From Pseudoscleropodium purum (taxonomy: Eukaryota; Streptophyta; Bryopsida; Hypnales; Brachytheciaceae), in the NCBI GenBank assembly GCA_963969395.1, contig OZ017796.1:7876501-7940500 (forward strand): a stretch of DNA of 64,000 nt, read 5' to 3'. Shown piece by piece: positions 51,036 to 60,970 of the stretch. Each line of letters starts with the position of its first letter. Positions within the stretch are counted from its first letter, which is position 1. The notes below the pieces were generated by a model. It did not search any database and was not told where the DNA came from. It saw only the letters and a list, made by a program, of their open reading frames with translations. Made by a program: the position numbers and the translations under genes.

Positions 51036-54000
51036 TCACAACAATTGCGGAGTGGCTGTGACAAGCAATGGTAGTGCACGTGGTGCGCCCAAGCCAGATG
51101 CTTCTACGATGCATGGATCTGTTGTGATGGACCACTTAAATGCTTGCAATAGACTAGCTATGCAATGCTCTACCGTCACCATCCCCAACGCCATACCCGG
51201 GCACATGCGCCGCCCAGCTCCAAATGTCAAACACTCGAATTCCGCAATAGCGCGGCTCCATCTTGACTCGTCATGCCCCAACCAACGCTCCGGTTGAAAT
51301 CGCAAAGGATCTGACCATACGGCAGGATCACGTGAAATGGCCCATACATTGACAAACAAACGTGTATTTGGTGGGATGTCATAGCCAAAGGCTTTAGTGG
51401 CATGAATGGATTGGTGTGGTGCTAGCAATGGCGCTACTGGATGTAGTCGCAAGCTTTCTTTGACTATTGCTTGAATGTAGTGTAGGTTGGGTAAATCCGT
51501 CTCTTGCACACAATGTTGGCGGCCCACCTCGCGGTCTAGCTCTTCTTGTGCAGTAGCTTGAATGTTTGGGTTGCTCACAACTTCGGACATTATCCATTCG
51601 CAGGAAAACAGAACAGGGTCTTGACCCCTGGCAAACACATCCTGTACATAACATACAATAATGCAATGCAATTGCCATTGCAATTAGGTACATAATCAAT
51701 TGCCTCTTTCTAAATTTTTTTCAAAAATAATTCTTTGGGACTCTGTATTTGACGTCCATATAGATCAAGTTCACTTCCTAGCTTGAAGTGTGCCTATTTC
51801 CAAGTCTTCAAACAAACTTTCTTTCTTTCAATCTTTTTTAATTGTAGATAGGAACATAATTGACTTTAGAGAGTTTAGTCTATTTATGGCCTCCATGTTA
51901 CTTAAATTCACTATAAATTGTACAAACCTTAGAGACCTTGGTTTGCAAGATTATGACAAATGTACAACATACCCACATGATGCCTTTGATGTTGGCCATG
52001 GTAATTAGGGGTCCTGATCTTTCTGCATTGGCATTGTAGTTGTTTGCTTCATTAAGAAGGATGTGCATCATGTCTATCTCGTGCTTGGCCATGGGGCCAC
52101 ATGTATGTTGTGCTTGATGGTCCGCAATGATTTGTGAGGCGAAGGCGTCCATTTGCTTGTTGGTTTCTTGGAAGTGAGTGTCTAGCCCATGAAAGTCAAG
52201 TACCCACTTGAGAGTTGGAATGAAGTCGGCAAGATAGAATGAGCTGAGGCCCTTGATGATGGCACGTGTGATGCCTCGAAAGGCTTGGATTTCTTGCACT
52301 CGCTTGGTTTGCGACAACAACTCGTGGCTTTCACATAAGGAATGTGCATTGAAACTACAATTGACAACCAAACAGGATACAATACTGGTGACAAGCGCAT
52401 GAAGGTGTTTGCGCAAATTGAATTCGCAATTGTGGGGCAATAAGCACAGCAACTGTGCCACCTCTTCTTGGCGCACATGTTGAGTAGCTTCCATGCGCTT
52501 CTTGGTCATAAGTCCCATCATCAACATCTAAACCCTAAACCCACATTGCCGAAGTATTTTGAAATATGATATCTAGCAATTCATTCCAAGCAAAGATGTT
52601 AATACACCAATCATAAGCTTGCATTGTAATAGGTACACTCTTCATTCTATTGAGTGTTGCTTTCAAAATAAAGTTACTTTGAACTACATGTTTTTCTTAA
52701 AGTTACAATTTTGTACTAACTAAAATAGTTCAAGCAATAATTAAATCATGTTATTAAACTATTATAAAATAAAAACAATTGAAAAGATATAGATTACAAT
52801 AACCTGGTTTTGGAATGAACCTGGTTTTGAGTTGCTAATCAATTTCTACAAATTTAATTGCCAATTGAGTCCTTGTTGACACTTGACACCTATAGCATTT
52901 TGACTGAGTTGCATCCATTATAAGGTAGAAGGTTCATCAACTAATTAGGTTCCAAATGTGTCCTCTATCTCAGAATAAGTAACATGTTCCTTGAAATATT
53001 TGGGGTTGTCATAACTAAGTGAGGTAGTTAGCTAGACTTAAAGGGATTGATGGTTATGGACCTTCTACCTTACATCAATTGCATGCTACTATAGAATGCA
53101 AGGTCCCTTCTTGCACAAGAATAAGATTAATCTTTCAATTAAAAACCTAGCAAAGGTAGTTTACTCAAAATGTGCCCATGCTGTAAAAGCGATATTGACA
53201 CAAAGGAACATTTTGATTTCTTCAATTTACAAGAGGTGTACACCTTAGGAGGTGGTTGCTTTTAGTGACGACTATGTTTCAACTTCAAAAATTTGCAACT
53301 ATTCCATGAAGGCATGAAGGTCCAAAAACAATATGAAACGACTTGACGGGGTTAGATGCTAATTCCATTTTTCTTCCTACAAAAATTGTTTCAAAGAGTT
53401 TAGCTTCCCCCCCAAAAAAACAAAACAAAAACAATCAGCTTTTCAGTGGTTGCTCTAAACTGAGCAAGACTACCTTAGATTGATTGTAACTTAAGAGTTA
53501 ACGTAAGTTGTGCCTGTGAATGATATGAACGCAAATCCAATGTTCAGGAAAGAGAAGTCCTCTATAATTTAGAAGAGCTAAGCTACACAGTCCCATAGAC
53601 AGTCTGTTCCCAATTCCATACTTAAGTCAGATATGAAAGCCCACCATAGTTGCAAAAGCCCATGACTAGTCTCCAGATTGGCACGAATTGAATGCTGTTC
53701 AAACAGCCTCATGAAACAATGTTGAAGGACGGACTGGTGATCATAGAAATCATCCCTTTCCAAAATGAATGATGAGCATAACGTCTTGAAAGATTTTGTT
53801 TTGTACCAACTTTTGCCTTTGTCATTAATTTCCAACACTTTCAATGCATCAATTGACTCAAAATCTCAAATGCCATGTATAGGAAAGAGCTGGAGTAACA
53901 AGCCTTCTAGTAACCTTGTAAGGATGTCATGAACCTAACTATAAGATCCTATGGATGACTTCATTGTTAATTCTAGTCTAAACAAAGAATGCAGCAAATG

Positions 54001-54497
54001 GTCCAATAATGAAAGTATTTCAGTGACTACCTTGGTCGTGGAGGGTCACGTCCCATTATATTTTTCTTGTAGCCATGGAGCAAGTTGATAGTTAGTGCAT
54101 GTGACGTGCATAATTGATATTTTTCATTCGGACCGTTCATTCCCGAGGATCACGTACCTTGTCCAAACATGACTTGGGCAGCCTTCAAGGGAGGCCTGTT
54201 GCAGAAATTGGCGTCCTGGGTCTTGAGGAACTCCTTGGCGGTTTCCGGCGACGAGGCGACGATGTACTGCACTTGCCCCAGGCGGAGGGCCATGAGAGGA
54301 CCATACTGCTTGGCCAGCTTGGCCAGGCTCCGGTGCGGCAAGGTGCCGAGCAAGTGCAGGCTCCCCAGCAGCGGCAGCCCTGTTGGCCCTGGAGGGAGAT
54401 TTGCAGCTGGTCGCCTTCTCCGCCAGGTTCCCCAGAGCAGGAGGAGGACCACCAACACCGCGACCAACACCTGCGTGAGTGCCTGCAACACGTACAT
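51036..54497 (-). pseudogene. A-type (CYP71-clan) cytochrome P450, probably a pseudogene
   Basis: Three exons on the minus strand: 54,497-54,158, 52,572-51,973 and 51,641-51,036. Exon 1 encodes a membrane anchor ([12 protein letters not shown]), the RRRR stop-transfer and the hinge [12 protein letters not shown]. Exon 3 has the K-helix KESLR, FQPERW and the heme loop FGAGRRMCPG, and is intact. Introns lie after FGQ (phase 1) and just before the I-helix (phase 0), the latter being the classic A-type position; all borders are GT-AG. Exon 2 is damaged. After DIIFQNTSAMW a TAG stop follows, and the frame is off by two bases before MMGLMTKKR resumes, so the C-helix W-x-x-x-R is lost. The I-helix reads ARGQDPV, with proline in place of the oxygen-activating threonine. 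Exon 1 is GC-rich, unlike exons 2 and 3. A sequencing error in exon 2 is the main alternative. Confidence 0.8.
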
Positions 54498-54700
54498 ACA
54501 CAACCATCGCCGGGTGGAATGATTTCTTCCTTAGAATTACCTGGCTTTTGTATATTAATAGGAATTGAAGGAATTCAGATCACTATCATAGCAAGACAGC
54601 TAGTTAGCCTGCAGGCACACACACAACCATCGCCGGGCTGAATGATATATTTCTTGGAAGCTATTACCACTGTCAAAGCAAGTCGATTAGCCTGGGCGTT
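54497..54700 (-). repeat. Tandem duplication at the P450 5' end, about 120-bp unit
   Basis: ACACAACCATCGCCGGG plus GAATGAT occurs at about 54,498 and again at about 54,618; downstream parts such as CATAGCAAGACAGCTAGTTA and GTCAAAGCAAGTCGATTAGC also match. The copies lie over and just upstream of the P450 start codon. Confidence 0.55.
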
Positions 54701-55620
54701 GTTTTTTCCCCTAGCTAGCTTTGTTTCAGTCATGAATCAATGGTTGTATAATTAAGAACATGATCAATAGTACTTGTATACACAAGGACCATGGATTGAG
54801 GGAGGGAGGAAGGGTGACAGACAGACAGACAGAATTGAAGCAGAGTTGTTTACATCAAAGGCAGAAAAACCAGCAGGTGGAGAGAAAGCCATCGTTCCCG
54901 GCTGATCGATCGAGGGTGCAACGCCGGCGCGCGTACGTGGTGAAGAGTGCGGAGGCCTTAATTTGCAAGGAAGGACGGCCGCAACAACTGTCGATCAGGT
55001 CCTCTCAACAGTGAGGCCGAAATGGAAACAAGCTTCCCAACAACTAAAGCTTGAGTTCAATTCCTGAGCTGCATGCATGCATAGCATTCTGGAATGCATG
55101 AGTCTGTAGGACTGTCTGGAGTTTCACGAGCGATGAATGCGGACTTATATATAACTAAGTGCATGAAATGATATAAATACGCCATTGAGGAGTGAGTTTA
55201 GGTACACTTGCACCTCTTTTTTTCACTTGAAAATTGGTCGTCATTTATGTGGTGCCCAGAAGAGATTCTAAAATCCAATGAATGATGGTTGTACATTTTT
55301 GGCAAGCATCTGTAAAAGCTGGTTTTAACCCATGTTGTCAAAGTTGTGTCATTGACCGTGAATTACATGATTGAGTAAAGTTATGTCAAATGGGAGCAAG
55401 TCAAATATAGGATATGATTGTGTGAGAATCCAAAATGGCTAAAAGCATTGAAAAGGAAATACCACCTAAAAATCAAGTTATCATGGTTTGAGAATGGTTC
55501 CTATAACTATTGACTTTGAAGGTAAGACGTAGCTAGTTCTAAATGCGTCCGTAGCCTATCTAGGGGAGTGAAATGTCTCTTGAAAATAATATCTATTGTT
55601 GTCACTGATGAGGTAGGTAG
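54701..55620 (-). promoter_or_regulatory. Upstream region of the P450
   Basis: GC-richer than its surroundings up to about 55,020. A palindromic TTATATATAA at about 55,146-55,155 is a possible TATA box, but it is some 650 bases from the start codon. A (GACA)4 run is at about 54,818-54,833. Confidence 0.3.
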
Positions 55621-55626
55621 GCTCAA

Positions 55627-57123
55627 CCCCTAAAGTTTCATGACTATGTTTTCACCAAAAACGCTCAAAAATTGCCATTTGTAGTATAAGTACCAAGTTT
55701 TTGAATTTTGTTTTACACATGTAATTGTAGGATCTTGTAGTATCCTTACTTGAAAAGATGTGATAAAAATTTCAGAAATTTCCTCCTCTTGGATTGCAAG
55801 ATATAAGCATTCAAATTCATTGAAATCGTTTATTTGGCCCTGTGATAAACAAGGCAACTACACTTCACTCACTTTTCTATGAAAAAATGTCCAAAAGGGT
55901 GGTGCTTCTTTGAATTCATTTTCCTCAAAGATTCATTTTTCTAAACAAGTTGGCTATATACTTGAAAGATTTGACATCATTTGGAATTGTACAACATATT
56001 GGAAAAAAATAGTAGATAGAAAGAAGTAAAGAATGATTTAAAATACTAAATTATTAATAATTTAGTTAAAGAAATGAAAAATGTCAATTCCAATGGTTGT
56101 AATGTTATAATAAACAATCTACTTCCTATGATTTTATTTTTTTCCAAAAATATGGAAAATTGAGTTAGATGAAGGACTTGAAAGTTTATTTTCGAGTAGC
56201 AAATCCATAATTACCTGCAAACAAAAACTCTTCATAACCTTCATATCATTGATCGAAATTGAATGATTCAAAGCTTTCTATGTGTATAATTATATATAAA
56301 TCTAAAAAAATAATTTCAAATTTTTTATTTTAAAAAAAGTGATTTTTTTAATCTCTCCAAATTGCCCATTTATGAAAAAAGTACTACCTTTGTCCCAAAT
56401 TGATCTTCCTATTGGACAAAATGTTCTGGATTATAGCTAAAAATTATATTTTAAAGACCTCTTTTGCGTTGTAAGTAGACTTTAATGCATGCATAGTTTT
56501 AGAGTCTTTTGCAAAGTGTAGTTTGGGAGTATTGAAAAGTGGAATTTTTTGGTTATTTTCAAAGACTAAGCACCACCAAGCATTTAATTGTTGAATGTGA
56601 AGTTGTCATTATATAGACATTTAGTATGAGCCTAAGACCATGTGTGGAGCTATGTTTCACCTCCCCAACCTTCATCTCCTTCGATTGTGCAATATTTAAA
56701 GAAATGCAAAAATAAGAACAAACAATGTTGATTGATCCCTTCAATCATGTATTTTCATTTGTCTTTTGATTGATGATTGCATAGATGGAAGAAGAACTTT
56801 TGTTTGGAATTATTTTGTTGGTCTTAGATAGCAATCAAAAGTCAAATCTAATCAATTTGCAACATCAAAAGTTCAACAAGAAGATCATTTGGGGATAGAA
56901 AATTAAGGCCAATTGGAAGATCATTATGAGATGGAGAAAGTAATATATTAGGCCATAACTCTTGATTCATATTTCCAAATGGCATGAAATTTAGTGTATA
57001 TGAAAGATATTCCTTATCCACACTTTCTATCAAATTTCAACTTAAAATATGCAAATCCTCATTCACCCCAACCTTGCCCCAAATTGCTATGTTTCTAAAC
57101 AATGCATGGTGGTCCTTCAAGGG
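55627..57123 (+). mobile_element. TTAA-flanked non-autonomous element, family 1, copy 3, carrying a nested MITE
   Basis: The left end CCCCTAAAGTTTC follows TCAA (one change from TTAA) at 55,623-55,626. The right end GGTCCTTCAAGGG is followed by TTAA at 57,124-57,127 and matches the inverted left end of copy 2 (CCCCTAAAGGACC). Removing the 557-bp insertion and its duplicated TA leaves about 938 bp, close to the 922 bp of copy 2. No transposase frame. Confidence 0.65.
56384..56940. mobile_element. TA-flanked (mariner/Stowaway-like) MITE, 557 bp, nested
   Basis: It starts CTACCTTTGTCCCAAATTGA then TCTTCC and ends with GGAAGATCATTATGAGATGG then AGAAAG, an imperfect inverted copy. TA flanks both sides (56,382-56,383 and 56,941-56,942). 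The left end resembles the CTCCCTCCGTCCC ends of plant Stowaway elements. Copies 1 and 2 of the host element run through this point without the insertion, near 26,070 and 29,962. Confidence 0.65.
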
Positions 57124-57127
57124 TTAA

Positions 57128-58987
57128 AAAGGGTGATATATTTATAGACCTCCTACCTTATATTATTTTTTCATTGAATCCTATTGGCCGTCCACCTTAG
57201 AGATTTTAGAATCTCTTTTGCATATCACATGAGTGACTACCAATTTTCAAGTACAAAAAGTAGGTGTACCTCAAATCAATCCTAGACTTTCATAAATGAA
57301 GGTTGTACATTTTAGCACTTGAATGACTTGGGTGGGTGGGGGTGGGGGGCTCTATGGAAATCGTCTATTTTGATACCGTGTGCATTTTGGATTTAAAATA
57401 AAATGAAAAAACACTCGTTGGAAGTCAAGCTTCAGTTTGTAGAAGACCTTCCTTTTCTCCACAAAATTTGGAGGATGATTAGTTGCACTTTTGTCCTATA
57501 CAAAACAAGCTTCTCTATCATTTATCAACCAGAATACGGCCGCAGCGTCATTTATGGGTCAAGCAAAATAAAAAAAATAAAAAATAAAAAAAATAAAAAT
57601 AAAAATAAAAAAATAAAAAAAATAAAAATAAAAATAAAAATAAAATATATATATATATGTAAGGACTGGTTTTAAAAAACATATATTGATCACAGTTGTG
57701 TAAAGTCACCACTTTTACATCATGTGCCATGTTAAAACTTGAGTCAATTGGGTCTACAAAATCTGCCCCCAAGTGTTGATCCAAAGCATTCATCGGCAAT
57801 TGCTCACTGGCTCCTCTTAGAGGAGCACTTGAATGAGCACTTGCGAGTTGAAATTGAAGTCAGTACAGCGTCCTTTCCATGAGAAAGAAAGATCACTGAT
57901 TCCATCCAAAATGTTTCATTTTTCACACTTCATGTACTTGAGTCAATTCCACGCACCCAATTGATTAGTTTGTCCTTGGCTTGGCATTGATATTCAGTTG
58001 TCCGGGAATCCCAACAATTTCATGCCTATTTGGACTGAATGTTTGTTCTCTCAACAACATGGATTGCCATGTTTCAATCAGTGCTTTGAACACATTATTT
58101 TCTGAATTGTTAGTATACAGGCAATCCATTCGGGTTAAGTATCTTTCTTAAGCTTAGTTGTGCACCAATGGCAACGGAATCTTAATGCTTCATGCAAGCC
58201 ATACAACAGAATAGAACTCATTGGTTACGACAACACAAATATTAGTGTAGAGTACAACGATTGCTAAAAGGTTTTGGACTAAGTTTGGAGGACATTGGTG
58301 AAGTGTACACTGCCTTGAGCAACCTACTTTGGTATTTCTAAGGGTGCAAGATCTTCAGAACTAATAATGTCAGGATTTACCAAAAAAAAAAAAAGAAAGT
58401 TGGGCCAGTGTTGATGGGGGACTTATATGATTCAAGAAATTTTCAAGTGGTTGAGCACAAGCTTAGATGGCCAGAGCTTGACAGCGTTATGGTTACTACC
58501 CTCATAGTTCTTGAGAGAACGGTGGAAACATCCAAAATTGTTAGTTTAAGCAATTCAGCATAGTTGGAGGCATTTTTTTTTTTCTCTGAAAAATAATGTT
58601 TTTGTATTAGCAAGTGAAAATGATGAATATTCAAAAAATAATAATGAGATTTTTTGATGTGGCATGTAATTTCTATGATTTTTCAAAGTGTTGACTTTCT
58701 AGACCAATGAAATTGTCCCGTAGGTGTACCCTAAAGTGAACTTTTAAAAAAAATCAGTTGTTGGCAAATCAAAATTAAATAAATGTCTTTCAATTGTGTC
58801 AATGAATTAGAATTAAACATTTGTAAAGCACTTTAATGGATTCTAATGGACAAATTTGGTGACAATCTAGGGTTCACGAATGGGGGCAAAGATGGGAATG
58901 GGTGTTTTTACTTGACTTGTCCACAATTATTTTCTCAATTGATGTATGAAATACAACTCTCTAATTACGGTACATTCCCACTTGGTG
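57128..58987. other. AT-rich intergenic DNA
   Basis: No gene recognised. Holds a G-rich run near 57,330-57,350, the A-rich microsatellite at 57,564 and a poly-A run near 58,381-58,395. Confidence 0.4.
57564..57659. repeat. Microsatellite (A4-8 T)n followed by (AT)n
   Basis: Runs of AAAAT/AAAAAAAT repeat for about 80 bases and pass into AT repeats. Frames read through it are all lysine/isoleucine or phenylalanine/leucine and are not genes. Confidence 0.9.
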
Positions 58988-58991
58988 TTAA

Positions 58992-59837
58992 CCCTTAAAC
59001 ACTCCATGCCAACGTTGAATTTCTAAATGATTATTAGATTCATTATATTGTTTTTTTCTCATTACTATTTAGATGAAAGTCATCTTAATTTGAAGAGTTA
59101 CTTTATCAAGTTCTTGTCCTATCTAATGGTTTGATTTGGTGTTACTAGAGTACATATATCATTAGGTGTTTTTCAACCTTTGTAGAAGGCTGCAAGTTCC
59201 CCTAGGTTCCTAGACATTAGGAACTGTGTTGTAGTACCTTCCTAATGTGGCAAAGAGAATGCCACTTCATATGATTTTTCATTATTTAAAAAAAATCAAC
59301 TTTCACTCAATTTTTTTAATTTTAAATTCTAACAATGGACATTCTTTAACTGTTAGGGGAATAGCATCAGAAATGAGCTTGAAACGGCCCTTCCAACCCT
59401 CCAAAAAACATCTAACGATTTTTTTTAAATTACAAATGTAGAAGTATGTCAAGTAATTGACCAAGCCAAAATTGTAGTGACTCTAATTCAAAATTGGATT
59501 TGCAAAAATGAAGTCATAAATTTAAAAAACACAAAAATTTAAAAAAATCACCATGTCAAGAGAAACTCATTTCTTTTTTATTCCAATAATTTTTATTAAA
59601 AAAAATGATGATGTTTTGCTTATAATTGAATTTAGAATGAATTTAAAAAATATCCTTCTATGATTGATAAGAAAATATTGGTGATAGCATTGGTAAATCT
59701 ACTCGTATAGATGGAATCTAAAACTCAAAACTACAACTTTTATTCATATATCAATTTCAAAATATTCTTCCAAATGGTACTTTATAATGATTTTTCCAAA
59801 ATCGTCAATTCTAGAGAAGGATGTGGACATGTAGGGG
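58992..59837 (+). mobile_element. TTAA-flanked non-autonomous element, family 2, copy 2, with nested insertion
   Basis: Both flanks are exact TTAA (58,988-58,991 and 59,838-59,841). The ends read CCCTTAAACACTCC on the left and, from the right, CCCCTACATGTCC. It is the inverted counterpart of 28,553-29,143; without the 247-bp insertion and one TA it is about 597 bp against 591 bp. No coding capacity. Confidence 0.65.
59166..59412. mobile_element. TA-flanked MITE, 247 bp, nested in family 2 copy 2
   Basis: It runs from GGTGTTTTTCAACC to CCAAAAAACATC, an inverted pair of about 12 bases, with TA at 59,164-59,165 and 59,413-59,414. The equivalent place in the other family 2 copy (about 28,985) is uninterrupted. 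A related sequence begins at 60,722. Confidence 0.55.
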
Positions 59838-60284
59838 TTAAGGCTAAGCCTTTGGGGCACTATTAGAAAGAAAATTGTGTGTGTGTTCACACTTCCGCTC
59901 TCTAGCAAATGCCAATCCTACTTGGATGGATAACTGACAAGTGAAAAGAACAATGGTCAAGTCAATAATTGAGGACATTATTCACACAATTACATAAATT
60001 TCACCCAATGTTACATATCACTTCAATCAGCAAGGAATATAGATTTCAAATTGTTAAGAGCACAGTTAGTTAATGGAATTGCAAATGGGCAATTAACAAA
60101 GAACAACGGGTTTTAATTGGAAAATACCACTATTGAAATTCAAGGGCCATTCACAATTTATTTTTGGAAATGAGAAAATAAAATTTATATTTAAATATGG
60201 GGTGGTAGAAAATAAGACAATCTATGTGAAATATGTAAATGAGAATTAGTAGAAGCTCAACTGCTAATAATTAATTCAAAAATA

Positions 60285-60662
60285 GGAATTGTGTTTGGAG
60301 TACAATTTTAGGTCACATTTAGGCATAGTAGAATATATTTTTTCATAAACATTTGAGCTAAAAGAAGTTGGTAAATTAAAGCAACTTTCATATCAAAAAA
60401 TTCCTTTGTAATTTTGGAAATTCAATCAAAAGTTATGAACAAATTTCAGAGAGGGGTTGGAAGGGACATTTTCTTTGACATTTTCAAACACCTCTCTTTG
60501 AAATTTGTTCATAACTTTTGATTGGGTTCTCAATATTACAAAAAAAATTTTGTAGATGAAATTTATCTTGGTTTACCAAATTTTCTTAGTTCAAATATTT
60601 TTGAAAAAAGTTGTTCTACTATATCTAAATGAGATCTGAAATTTTTCTCCAAACACAAATCC
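60285..60662. mobile_element. Foldback (hairpin) MITE, 378 bp, TA-flanked
   Basis: Almost the whole length is one long inverted repeat. The left arm starts GGAATTGTGTTTGGAG and ends CAATCAAAAGTTATGAACAA then ATTTCAGAGAGG; the right arm is its reverse complement with scattered changes, and a loop of about 40 bases separates them. TA stands at 60,283-60,284 and 60,663-60,664. A transcript would fold into a hairpin with arms of about 165 bases. Confidence 0.65.
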
Positions 60663-60721
60663 TACTTCTTAACAATGAACCTTCAAGTTCTCATCTTCAA
60701 ATTATCCCATACCCTTCATTA

Positions 60722-60970
60722 GATGTTTTTTTAGCTTGTATGGAAGGCTATGAGTTCCAAGAGTTTCCCAAACTATGGGAACTTAGCCTAGCAGCTACTT
60801 GACGAGGCACAACAATTGCCATGTCAGATAATAATAATAAATTAGTTTTCAAATTTTTTTTTTGAAAATTTAAAAAAAAAATATATATATATATATATAT
60901 ATTTGAATAAAATTTTAATTCTTAAAAAATTTGTCAATTCACAATAAGGAAAACATGTCTGAAATAGCCT
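60722..60970 (+). mobile_element. Relative of the 247-bp MITE, right end uncertain
   Basis: TTAGATGTTTTT, then AGCTTGTATGGAAGGCTATG and AGTTCC, aligns with the left half of 59,166-59,412. An (AT)n run at about 60,880-60,902 lies inside. The right end may be GGAAAACATG near 60,950, but the inverted match is weak. Confidence 0.35.

Noticed and set aside
57403..57799. Lysine-rich and phenylalanine-rich frames
   Set aside because: They read through an (AAAAT)n microsatellite.
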